Assembly: GCF_000483125.1 (NCBI RefSeq)
Contig: NZ_KI519553.1
Span: 124,001 to 188,000 of the forward strand
Direction: 5' to 3'
Length of the DNA stretch: 64,000 nt
Origin: Atopobium fossor DSM 15642
Lineage (GTDB): Bacteria; Actinomycetota; Coriobacteriia; Coriobacteriales; Atopobiaceae
A program made the translations under genes and the position numbers. A model generated the notes under the pieces. The model had not been told where the DNA came from. It saw only the letters and a program-made list of their open reading frames with translations, and did not search any database. This document shows positions 17,155 through 25,399 of this stretch, in pieces. Within the stretch, counting starts at the first letter, position 1. Each line of letters begins with the position of its first letter.

Positions 17155-18441
17155 ATGAGTGATACTTTGCAAAGTTCTAAGCTGCATGTATTGCGCGCTT
17201 GGCCTTTATTGGCTTTCTCGGTGTTGTGTTACTTCATCACGTCTTCGGTGGCAAGTTCTATGAACATTGCTTCCACTATTATTGGCGACGCCCGTGGCTG
17301 GGATCCTGTAGTTCTTACTTCTATGATTTCTGTAGCCAGCATTGGAAATGTAATTTTAGGATTTGTTGCTGGCCGTATATGCGTTAAGCATTCTCCCAAA
17401 ACCCTTTGTTTCATTTGGGGAGCTTTGTATGTTTTAGGGCTTGCTGCTATGGGAACCAGCAAAGCATTTTCTCTCTTTTTGATTGCCATGATTGTGGCCA
17501 ATGCGACTGCTTCTGCATGGGGCTACAACACGGTGCCCGTATTGCTTACAAATTGGTTCCCCATGCGCAAGGGTACTGTGCAAGGCTTGGTTTCCATGGG
17601 TATTCCTTTGGGTGCTGGCTTTGCAGCAATGGTCTACAACTTTGGTTTTAAAACCTGGGGTGTAGACGGTGCATTTATTCCCTTTGTTATTATCGCTGCT
17701 GTAACATTAGTGCTTCTTGCTTTTGGTATCTCGGATACTCCAGAACAGCGTGGTCTTACGCCAGATACGATGGAGTATTGTAAGACCTCTAGCGCACACG
17801 AAGCACAAGCAGCGGGTCAGGGTTTTGAGCCTTCAAGTCAAAAGGCAATAGAGCTAATTAAGAATCCTCGTTTTATGGTTCTTTCTATTATCTTAGGCTT
17901 TCAACTTTTATATGCTGGTGGTCTTATGGTGCAGATTGTGCCGCGCCTATTTGAGCTGGGCTACTCCATGGATGAAGCTGTGGCAGATATGCTTATTTCT
18001 GCAGGATTTGCTTGTGTGGGTAGTGTAGTGTGCGGTGTGATTGGCGATAAGTTTGGTTCTCGTACAGGCGTTATTCTCACATTTATTCTGGGCATCGTTG
18101 GTGTTCTCTGTAACTTGTTGGGCAATCACGTGGCTGTAATTGCAAGCCTTGCAATTATTGGCATTGTTACTGGTAGTGCAGATAACTGGCCAGTAAATAT
18201 TTGTGCAGAGTATTACGGTCGCGATGGCTTTGCAAATACTTTTGGCATCATGCTCCCCGTTATTCAAATTGTTGGTGCATTTGGTCCTATGTTTTTTGCT
18301 CAAATTGCTGGGATTTCTGGCACCTATGCACTTTCTTACATAGGTGGTGCCGTGCTTATGGGCATTGGTCTTGCTGTTTTTATTCTTCTCACCAAAGATG
18401 GCATGTTGGACAAATCAAACAGCGCTTTAAAGGATGAATGA
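17155..18441 (+). CDS. MFS transporter (first of three in the acyl locus)
   Basis: A 428-residue, twelve-helix major facilitator. The loop between helices 2 and 3 carries GRICVKHSPKTLC; TNWFPMRKGTVQGLVSMGIPLGAG after helix 4 is characteristic of OFA-like carboxylate carriers seen in Coriobacteriia. First gene of the plus-strand acyl locus, 178 bases from the divergent TetR gene. Probably imports or exchanges a small organic anion or ester that the downstream hydrolase uses. Substrate is inferred from context only. Confidence 0.85.
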   Translation: MSDTLQSSKLHVLRAWPLLAFSVLCYFITSSVASSMNIASTIIGDARGWDPVVLTSMISVASIGNVILGFVAGRICVKHSPKTLCFIWGALYVLGLAAMGTSKAFSLFLIAMIVANATASAWGYNTVPVLLTNWFPMRKGTVQGLVSMGIPLGAGFAAMVYNFGFKTWGVDGAFIPFVIIAAVTLVLLAFGISDTPEQRGLTPDTMEYCKTSSAHEAQAAGQGFEPSSQKAIELIKNPRFMVLSIILGFQLLYAGGLMVQIVPRLFELGYSMDEAVADMLISAGFACVGSVVCGVIGDKFGSRTGVILTFILGIVGVLCNLLGNHVAVIASLAIIGIVTGSADNWPVNICAEYYGRDGFANTFGIMLPVIQIVGAFGPMFFAQIAGISGTYALSYIGGAVLMGIGLAVFILLTKDGMLDKSNSALKDE

Positions 18442-18567
18442 CTCAAAAGAATATGGCAGATAAATGCTTCAGACAAAACAGGTAAATGTCTGTAGTTTAC
18501 AGCAAGTATTACAAGGGGATTTGATCGCAAAAGCGGTCTGAATATCGTTAGAAAGAAGAGGCAAAAC

Positions 18568-19758
18568 ATGATTAAGAACAACCTCAAAACCTTGGTTGGC
18601 GTGTATAGTTGCGCGCTTTCCTTAATGGCTTTGATTGTCCCAGTTCCTGTTTTGGCAGGTATTGCCCAGGCGTTTCCTGGAACACCCATTACCTCCATTC
18701 AGTTAGTTGTTACCCTTCCAAGCTTGATTGCTATTCCAGTTGGTATTTTGGTTTCCAAACTGGCCTCAAGAGTATATAAAAAATATACTGCCTTGTTCTT
18801 TACTGCGTTCTATATTTTTGCAGGCACCATGCCTATTTATCTGCACGGTAGCATTACCGAACTGTTGGTATCTGCTGCTTTAGTAGGTGTTGCACTGGGT
18901 GGTCTACAAAATGCAATGACTACTATTATCCCTGATTATTTTGAAGGGGAGTCTCGTGGTGCAGTTTTGGGCTTGCTTTCCACGTTTGTTTGCTTAGGTG
19001 GCTTCATTTATACCGCCGCTGCAACTACCTTTGGTGCTCAGGATTGGACTCACGCTTTTTATGCATATTTCATCGTAGGTATTTTCTTTATTCTTGAGCT
19101 TATCTGTCTTCCTAAAGGTAAACTGGAGCCCAAGGCCACCAAGAATGAACATGTTACAGTTCCTTCTCAGGTAATTGTTCTATGCATCTTTATGTTTTTG
19201 CTGTACACCTTCTGCCAGCTCTTTAACTCTAATGAGGCATTGCTGGTAGCAGAGCGTGGCTTAGGTGCTACTGCGGAGGCAGGAATGGCGTCTTCTGCTT
19301 ACACCATTTCTGGTATTGTTGCTGGTCTTATTGTTGCTCCTCTCATTAAGGCATTTAAGAAGCATTCTCCAACAGCCACTTTTGTTTGTGCCTTTGCTGG
19401 TTTGGCCTGCTATGCACTTGCCCAGAATATTATGATGCTCTGTATTGCTGGCTTCTTTATTGGCCTTGCCTATCAGACCTTTACTCCCTTTGGTGGCATG
19501 GGTGCTGCAAACTTCTCTGGTGCTATGGGTATGGCATTTAATATGGCACTTTGCAACGCAGCAGGTTCTTTGGGACAGGCTCTTTCTCCTTTTACCACAT
19601 CTTTCTTGGGCGGACTTGTAGGCGGTTCTATTACCAACATGATTTGGATTGGTGTTGTTGCAATGGGAATTTTAAGCATTGCCGCCTATGTGTACTTTGG
19701 CAAAAACGATATTACCAAGTCTCCTACTGCAGAGTCCGCGTCTGTAGTCGAGGCATAA
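18568..19758 (+). CDS. MFS transporter (second of three)
   Basis: A 396-residue major facilitator with about twelve helices; the first half shows VTLPSLIAIPVGILVSKLASR at helix 2 and the loop that follows it. GAAGAGG precedes the ATG. The 126-base gap to the previous carrier contains no clear terminator, so the locus is probably one long transcript. It is only distantly similar to the carrier before it, so this is not a recent tandem duplication. Two different carriers in front of one hydrolase suggest separate import and product export, or two related substrates. Confidence 0.85.
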   Translation: MIKNNLKTLVGVYSCALSLMALIVPVPVLAGIAQAFPGTPITSIQLVVTLPSLIAIPVGILVSKLASRVYKKYTALFFTAFYIFAGTMPIYLHGSITELLVSAALVGVALGGLQNAMTTIIPDYFEGESRGAVLGLLSTFVCLGGFIYTAAATTFGAQDWTHAFYAYFIVGIFFILELICLPKGKLEPKATKNEHVTVPSQVIVLCIFMFLLYTFCQLFNSNEALLVAERGLGATAEAGMASSAYTISGIVAGLIVAPLIKAFKKHSPTATFVCAFAGLACYALAQNIMMLCIAGFFIGLAYQTFTPFGGMGAANFSGAMGMAFNMALCNAAGSLGQALSPFTTSFLGGLVGGSITNMIWIGVVAMGILSIAAYVYFGKNDITKSPTAESASVVEA

Positions 19759-19805
19759 GTTGACCAAATAGTTATTCAGGCATCGTTTAGATAAGAGGTT
19801 CTAAT

Positions 19806-21545
19806 ATGGCACGTGAACTTGTTACAAAGACTGTTGAATGCAATGGCCATCCTACGGATATTTTAATGCGCCAAATGCTCATTCCCTGTTCAAAAGAGGA
19901 GTTTGATGCAATGACGCCAGAAGAGCGCGAAGAGCACAAGGTTTTGACTCCTCTTAATAATCGTGTGTATGAGCCAGAACCAGGCATTATTTGCATGCAA
20001 GATGTGGCTGTAGAGATGCGCGACGGTGTAAAGATTTACGTTGACATTTATAAGCCTAAGGATATTCCTGTAGTACCTCTGATTGTCTCTTGGTCTTTCT
20101 ATGGTAAGCGTCCTTTTGATGGACAGTCTGACTGGCAGATTATGGGTGTTCCACCCCAAACTGTCTCTAATATGTCTAAGTTTGAAAGCCCTGATCCTGG
20201 TTACTGGTGCCGTCACGGCTATGCAGTAGCAAATGTTGATCCTCGTGGTGTAGGACACTCTGAGGGAGACTTTGTACAGTTTGGCACCCAGGAGGGTAAG
20301 GACGGCTACGACTTTATTGAGTGGGCAGCCCAGCAAGCATGGTGTAATGGTCATGTTGGTTTGTCTGGCAACTCTTGTGTGGCAATGACTCAGTGGCGTA
20401 TTGCTTCTCAGCAACCACCACATCTTTCTTGTATTGCCCCTTGGGAGGGAACAAGCGATATGTATCGTGAGTCTCTCTATGAAGGTGGTATTCCTGCTCA
20501 CACCTTTGTTGGTATGGTGGTAAAGGAGGCTGTTGGTCCCAACTATATTGATGATACGGCTGCAAATGCCGAGAAGTACCCCTTCATTGATTGTGATTAC
20601 TGGAAAGATAAAGATCCCATCTGGAAGAACATCACTTGTCCGGTATACACCACTGTGTGTTGGAATCACTTCCACTTACGCGGCTCCATGCAGGCATTTC
20701 GCAAGATTAAATCTCGCAAGAAGTGGATTCGCTGCCATCGTAACTTTGAATGGCCTGATGCTTACTCCAACAAAAACTTACAGGATCTTGAACTCTTCTT
20801 TGCTCGCTATCTGAAAGACGAGCGCAATGGTTGGGAGCTTACTCCTACAGTACGTCTTGAGGTACAAGATGCCTATGAATATAACTATCAGGAGGATCGA
20901 CCCGAGACGAGTTTTCCGCTCAAGCGTACACAGTATCAAAAGCTCTATTTGGATGCTTCTGATCTGTCTATGAAGAATGCGCCTGTAGATAATCAGGCTA
21001 TGGCTGCATATCAAAGTGAGGATGGTGAAGTATGTTTTGACTACACCTTCTCAGAGGATACTGAGCTTACAGGCTATATGAAGCTCCATTTGTGGGTAGC
21101 AGCAGAAGAATATAATGATGCAGACTTATTTGTAAACATTCAAAAACTCTCTACTACGGGTGAGTGGCTGCCCATTACGTTGTTTGGCGAGAATCATCCT
21201 GGAGCATGGGGCAAACTTCGTGTTTCTCGCCGTAAGCTTGACGAAAAACTCTCGACTGATTTTCAGCCTGTTCAGGCACATACAGTTTCTGAGAAGCTCG
21301 AGCCTGGTCAGATAGTTCCTGTGGATATTGAAATTTGGCCTACCAGTCGTTTTTGGCACAAGGGTCAGCAGATTCGTGTACAGATTTCTGGCCGCTATAT
21401 CCGTGAGGATTGGTTTGAGCCTCTAATGTGGGATACGGATAATAAGGGACGCCATCTTATTTATACCGGCGGCGAGCACGATTCCTTCCTGCAAATTCCT
21501 GTTATTCCTCCTCGCTATCAGGATGGCGACTACATCTATCGTTAG
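19806..21545 (+). CDS. CocE/NonD-family serine hydrolase
   Basis: A 579-residue enzyme, full length for the family. The N-terminal alpha/beta-hydrolase domain has the nucleophile block GLSGNSCVAMTQW, with Ser190 aligned to the active serine of cocaine esterase (SYLGVTQW). PRGVGHSEG and APWEGTSDMYRE are further family blocks. The C-terminal jelly-roll domain typical of X-Pro dipeptidyl peptidase/CocE proteins follows. No signal peptide, so it is cytosolic. Members hydrolyse esters, beta-lactam acyl side chains or peptides, or transfer acyl groups. Here it sits just before an acyl carrier protein, phosphotransacylase and kinase, which suggests it makes or consumes an acyl group for them. Substrate unknown. 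Confidence 0.9.
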   Translation: MARELVTKTVECNGHPTDILMRQMLIPCSKEEFDAMTPEEREEHKVLTPLNNRVYEPEPGIICMQDVAVEMRDGVKIYVDIYKPKDIPVVPLIVSWSFYGKRPFDGQSDWQIMGVPPQTVSNMSKFESPDPGYWCRHGYAVANVDPRGVGHSEGDFVQFGTQEGKDGYDFIEWAAQQAWCNGHVGLSGNSCVAMTQWRIASQQPPHLSCIAPWEGTSDMYRESLYEGGIPAHTFVGMVVKEAVGPNYIDDTAANAEKYPFIDCDYWKDKDPIWKNITCPVYTTVCWNHFHLRGSMQAFRKIKSRKKWIRCHRNFEWPDAYSNKNLQDLELFFARYLKDERNGWELTPTVRLEVQDAYEYNYQEDRPETSFPLKRTQYQKLYLDASDLSMKNAPVDNQAMAAYQSEDGEVCFDYTFSEDTELTGYMKLHLWVAAEEYNDADLFVNIQKLSTTGEWLPITLFGENHPGAWGKLRVSRRKLDEKLSTDFQPVQAHTVSEKLEPGQIVPVDIEIWPTSRFWHKGQQIRVQISGRYIREDWFEPLMWDTDNKGRHLIYTGGEHDSFLQIPVIPPRYQDGDYIYR

Positions 21546-21591
21546 GTTTATTTAATGCAGCAGTATGAGCTGCAATATTAAGGAGTTCATC

Positions 21592-21831
21592 ATGAATGAA
21601 GAGATTTTTACCAAGCTTGCTAACCGTTGTGCCTATATCTGGGGTGTAGATGTTTCCGAGATTACTCCCGATACTACATTTGCGGAGCACAATACCAAGA
21701 GTGCCCAGATTTCTCAGATGACTACCTATTTAGAGGATGAGTTTGACTGTGAGGTTCCTTACATGCAGTTTAAGCGTAACGTCACGGTGGGAGAGGCAGC
21801 AGACTTTGTTGCTGACCTTCTGGATGAGTAA
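21592..21831 (+). CDS. Stand-alone acyl carrier protein with KSA attachment site
   Basis: A 79-residue acyl carrier protein: TTFAEHNTKSAQISQMTTYL then EDEFDCEVP and TVGEAADFVADLL align over the whole fold. Ser37 is at the phosphopantetheine position, but the usual Asp-Ser-Leu is Lys-Ser-Ala, so this is not the fatty-acid carrier. The ATG at 21592 has AAGGAG; a longer frame to 21565 lacks one. It lies 46 bases after the hydrolase and 14 bases before the phosphotransacylase, so it is in the same transcript. It should be activated by the AcpS encoded divergently. Role as an acyl shuttle between hydrolase and phosphotransacylase is inference. Confidence 0.88.
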   Translation: MNEEIFTKLANRCAYIWGVDVSEITPDTTFAEHNTKSAQISQMTTYLEDEFDCEVPYMQFKRNVTVGEAADFVADLLDE

Positions 21832-21845
21832 ATACTGGGTGGAAT

Positions 21846-22844
21846 ATGAACGAGTTTTTGCAATCCATGGTGGAGCGCGCAGCACAAGCTCCTAAACGCG
21901 TATGCTTTCCCGAGTCTTATAACGTAGATATTATTACATGTGCTGCAGCGGTAGTTGAATGTGGTATGGGTACTCCTGTAATGATTGGCTCTAAAGAACA
22001 AATCGAGCAGCTTGCACAGGAGTCTGGCGTAAGTACAGTAGGCTTTGATTATTTTGACAACACAAGTGATGACCAGCGTGAATCTCTTGCTGTTATGTAT
22101 GAAGAGTCAGGAAAGACGGATTACAGCCATAAGGCAGTTGTGCGCAAATCCAAAGATCCCGTTAATTGCGGTATGTTCCTATTGTCTTTAGGTAAAGTAG
22201 ACTGTGTTGCTGCGGGTAAGGATTACTCTACAGGTGATGTGGTTTTCTCGGCTATGAGCTTTGTGGGTCTTGCAGATGGCATTGAGTCTCCTTCCAGCCT
22301 AGGAATCGCAGATATACCTGGTTTTGAGGGACCACAGAGCTCCATGTTGGCGCTTGCAGATTGTGCCATTACTGCACAACCTGATGCCAGTGATTTGGCT
22401 GGCATTGCCATTGCTTCTGCAGACACAGTTCGCAATCTTATGGGTTGGGAGCCTCGTGTAGCCTTACTGGCTTTTTCGACTAAAGGTTCTGCAGAGCATG
22501 AGACCATTGATGTGATTCGTCAGGCTAAAGAGCGAGTGCATGAACTACGTCCCGATATTGCCTGCGATGGTGAGCTACAGTTCGATGCTGCAATTATCCC
22601 CGCTGTTGCTGCTCATAAGGTTAAGCATGATAGTCCTGTTGCGGGCAAAGCTAACGTTTTGGTTTTTCCTAACCTGCATGCAGGTAATATTGGCGTAAAA
22701 ATGGTTCAGATTTTTGGTCACGCCAATGCATATGGCCCTGTATTGCAGGGTTTTAAATTGCCTGTTTGTGACTTCTCCCGAAGCGCTCCTGTGGAAGAGA
22801 TGCTGGGTAATGTTGCCATGCTTATTGTGCGAGCAGGGGAGTAA
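21846..22844 (+). CDS. Phosphate acyltransferase (Pta/Ptb family)
   Basis: A 332-residue phosphotransacylase. Family blocks AFSTKGSAEHE, GELQFDAAI and VFPNLHAGNIGVKMVQIFG are all present and the length suits Pta or Ptb without the extra N-terminal domain. These enzymes swap acyl groups between CoA (or, here perhaps, a phosphopantetheinyl carrier) and phosphate. Followed after 2 bases by a butyrate-kinase homologue, so it surely supplies or uses that kinase's acyl phosphate. The upstream gene encodes an acyl carrier protein, which raises the possibility that the acyl donor is acyl-ACP, not acyl-CoA. Chain-length preference cannot be read. Confidence 0.88.
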   Translation: MNEFLQSMVERAAQAPKRVCFPESYNVDIITCAAAVVECGMGTPVMIGSKEQIEQLAQESGVSTVGFDYFDNTSDDQRESLAVMYEESGKTDYSHKAVVRKSKDPVNCGMFLLSLGKVDCVAAGKDYSTGDVVFSAMSFVGLADGIESPSSLGIADIPGFEGPQSSMLALADCAITAQPDASDLAGIAIASADTVRNLMGWEPRVALLAFSTKGSAEHETIDVIRQAKERVHELRPDIACDGELQFDAAIIPAVAAHKVKHDSPVAGKANVLVFPNLHAGNIGVKMVQIFGHANAYGPVLQGFKLPVCDFSRSAPVEEMLGNVAMLIVRAGE

Positions 22845-22846
22845 TT

Positions 22847-23968
22847 ATGACAGATTCTAAGAAGTGGCGCGTGCTGGTAATTAATCCTGGATCGACATCA
22901 ACCAAGCTTGGTTTGTTTGAGGGTGGTGCAGCAATATTTACCAAGTCCATTGATCATAATGCTTCCAAGTTGGCTGAATTTGAGACCATTAGTGATCAAA
23001 TGCCCTATAGACGTGACATGATTTTGTCTGCACTTGTCGAGAATAACCAAAAGCTTGAAGACATTGATGCTTTTGTTGGGCGTGGAGGTGGCTTACTTCC
23101 TTTGGAAGGTGGCACCTATGTGGTTGATGACACTATTTTAGACCATGCGTATCGTGGGGCTAATGGTGTCCAGCATCCTGCTCAGCTAGGCAGTCAGCTT
23201 GCTCATGCTTTTGCACAACAGGCAGGTAATAAGCCTTGCTATGTAGTTAATCCTCCTGATACGGACGAGTTGTGTGATAGTGCGCGCATGACGGGTATTC
23301 GTGGTGTGTATCGCCATGTGCACTTACACGCACTTAATCTTAAAGAGACGGCTATTCGTCACGCAGTAAGTATGGATAAACAATATGAGGACTGTAATTT
23401 TATAGTGTGCCATATAGGCGGAGGCATTAGCATTTCTGCTCATCAGCATGGTCGCATGATTGACGGCAATGATATTGTGGGCGGCGAAGGTCCTATGACT
23501 CCAACTCGTTGTGGTTCGATGCCTGTGAGTGAGGTGTTGTCTCTTATTGATAGTGGATTGTCTACGGCAGACGTACGCAAGTTAACTCTTAAATCCGGTG
23601 GCTTTGTAAATCTGCTTGGCACAAGTGATGCGCGTGAGGTTACTGCACGTGCCGAGAAGGGCGATAAGGTCGCAGCTCGTGTATGGGCAGCTATGACATA
23701 CCAAATTTGTAAGTGGATTGGTGCTATGGCTGTTGTTTTAAACGGTCAGGTTGATGGTATTTTGCTGGGCGGCGGTATGGTTCATGATAAAGGACTGGTG
23801 CAGGACATTACTCAAACCTGCTCGTGGATTGCCCCAGTAACTGCCTATCCTGGTGAATTTGAGCTTGAGGCTATGGCCGCTGGTGCCAATCGTGTTCTTA
23901 ATAAAGAAGAAAAACCTAAGGTATATACCGGTGTCCCCGTATTTACGAGTTTTGCAGATGAGCAGTAA
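22847..23968 (+). CDS. Butyrate-kinase-family acyl kinase
   Basis: A 373-residue ASKHA-fold kinase. The phosphate-1 loop LVINPGSTSTKLGLF, FVGRGGGLLPLEGGTY, VVNPPDTDELCDSARMTG, HALNLKE and CHIGGGISISAH match butyrate/branched-chain acid kinases rather than acetate kinase (which lacks the GRGG block). It converts acyl phosphate plus ADP to acid plus ATP, or the reverse. Starts 2 bases after the phosphotransacylase stop. The usual ptb-buk pair makes butyrate from butyryl-CoA, but no butyryl-CoA-forming genes are in the window, and here an acyl carrier protein and hydrolase precede it. Confidence 0.9.
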   Translation: MTDSKKWRVLVINPGSTSTKLGLFEGGAAIFTKSIDHNASKLAEFETISDQMPYRRDMILSALVENNQKLEDIDAFVGRGGGLLPLEGGTYVVDDTILDHAYRGANGVQHPAQLGSQLAHAFAQQAGNKPCYVVNPPDTDELCDSARMTGIRGVYRHVHLHALNLKETAIRHAVSMDKQYEDCNFIVCHIGGGISISAHQHGRMIDGNDIVGGEGPMTPTRCGSMPVSEVLSLIDSGLSTADVRKLTLKSGGFVNLLGTSDAREVTARAEKGDKVAARVWAAMTYQICKWIGAMAVVLNGQVDGILLGGGMVHDKGLVQDITQTCSWIAPVTAYPGEFELEAMAAGANRVLNKEEKPKVYTGVPVFTSFADEQ

Positions 23969-24016
23969 TTTCCAAAATATCCGGTAGCACCATCAAAATC
24001 GTGGAGAGGGTTAGCA

Positions 24017-25285
24017 TTGCAAGTAAGTAGTAATCAGTACAACCGATGGTTTGTTTTAGCGGCATCGTGTGCTATAAACCTTTGTATTGGTTCGATTTAT
24101 GCATGGAGTGTGTTTGCTCTTCCTATGCAAGAACATCTATCTCATATTGCAGGAACTAACATTGGAAGTCTTGCAATTGTCTTTACGCTTGCAAATGCTG
24201 TTGGTCCTATCACAATGATTTCTGGTGGTGCTATAACCAAAAAAATTGGCGTACGTAATGTGGTGCGCATTGGTGGGTTGCTGTTTTGCGTGGGTATGAT
24301 TTTGTCGGGCTTTACTAAGAGTCTGCCTGAACTGCTACTAACATATGGCTTAGGTGTAGGTCTGGGCGTAGGTATGGTGTATGGCGCTACCGTAAGCAAC
24401 ACTGTAAAGTTTTTTCCAGATAAGCGTGGCTTAGCAGGTGGTATTACTACAGCATTTTATGGTTTGAGCTCGGTACTAATTCCTGTGATTGCTAATGCAC
24501 TTATTAATAACTTTAGTATTGTTGAGGCTTTTTGGATGCTGGGTATAGCTATGCTGCTGCTCATTATGGGCGCTTCATTTGCAGTAGCGAGCTGTCCAGA
24601 TGGGTATGCACCTACTGGGTGGACGAAAAAGGAGATCCAGGTACGGGACATTGCCACACAAAATGCTGTTCAGGTTAGTGTAGATAAAACTTGGCGAGAA
24701 ATGCTGTCTGATCCAATTTTTTATATCATGATTGCAATGCTTTTGTGCGGGGCATTTTCTGGATTGATGATTACTTCTCAGGCTTCAGCAATTGCACAGC
24801 GTATGGTGCAAATGGATACTGTGCTCGCAGCTTTGATTGTTTCTGTCTTAGCTTTGTTTAATACGGCTGGACGCATTGTTTCTGGTGTGCTTTCTGATCG
24901 CCTTGGCATTATCCGAACGTTGCGTTTGATGTTTGTGTTACTTATTGTGGGTATGGCGTTGCTACTGTTGTCTGCACGGATGGGTGCCATAGTATTTATC
25001 ATTGCCGTTTGTGTGGTTGGATTTGTGTTTGGCTCTGTTATGGGTATTTATCCGGGGTTTACTGCTGCACAATTTGGCAATACGAATAACTCTGTTAATT
25101 ACGGGATTATGTTTATTGGATTTGCGACCGCCGGATTTTTTGGTCCTACCGCTATGAATATCCTGTTCAATAATACAGGTTCGTATATTCCCGCCTTTGC
25201 GGTTGCTGCAACTTTAGGTGTGCTGGGTGTTGTACTTTCATTTTTGTATGAAAGGGCAACGAAAGTGCAACATGTGAGTGAATAG
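24017..25285 (+). CDS. OFA-family MFS transporter (third of three)
   Basis: A 422-residue twelve-helix carrier of the oxalate/formate antiporter family: NRWFVLAASCAINLCIGSIYAWSVF at helix 1 and FFPDKRGLAGGITTAFYGLSSV after helix 4 are the typical signatures. Translation likely begins at the TTG at 24017, with GAGAGGG upstream. Last gene of the acyl locus, with a strong terminator 45 bases after the stop. OFA carriers exchange small carboxylates, so it could export the acid released by the kinase in exchange for substrate. Specificity is not visible. Confidence 0.87.
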   Translation: MQVSSNQYNRWFVLAASCAINLCIGSIYAWSVFALPMQEHLSHIAGTNIGSLAIVFTLANAVGPITMISGGAITKKIGVRNVVRIGGLLFCVGMILSGFTKSLPELLLTYGLGVGLGVGMVYGATVSNTVKFFPDKRGLAGGITTAFYGLSSVLIPVIANALINNFSIVEAFWMLGIAMLLLIMGASFAVASCPDGYAPTGWTKKEIQVRDIATQNAVQVSVDKTWREMLSDPIFYIMIAMLLCGAFSGLMITSQASAIAQRMVQMDTVLAALIVSVLALFNTAGRIVSGVLSDRLGIIRTLRLMFVLLIVGMALLLLSARMGAIVFIIAVCVVGFVFGSVMGIYPGFTAAQFGNTNNSVNYGIMFIGFATAGFFGPTAMNILFNNTGSYIPAFAVAATLGVLGVVLSFLYERATKVQHVSE

Positions 25286-25329
25286 AAGTTCTGAAGTTTA
25301 TACCTTGTTGCATAGTTAACATTAAAATC

Positions 25330-25368
25330 AAGGATCCTATAACCATTTGGGTTGTAGGATCCTTTTTG
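25330..25368 (+). terminator. Strong factor-independent terminator closing the acyl locus
   Basis: A 15-bp stem (25330-25344 with 25350-25364, one G-T pair) around a 5-base loop, ending in a run of T. It follows the OFA carrier stop by 45 bases and separates it from the convergent flavoprotein gene. Confidence 0.9.
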
Positions 25369-25399
25369 TATATAGGCCTGCTTTAGATTAAGCAATTAT

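Noticed and set aside
17155-19758. The two adjacent MFS genes as a recent tandem duplication
   Set aside because: The proteins differ in length, loops and helix sequences, so they are separate family members.
19890-20675. 261-codon minus-strand frame opposite the CocE hydrolase
   Set aside because: Shadow of a full-length conserved enzyme, without ribosome binding site.
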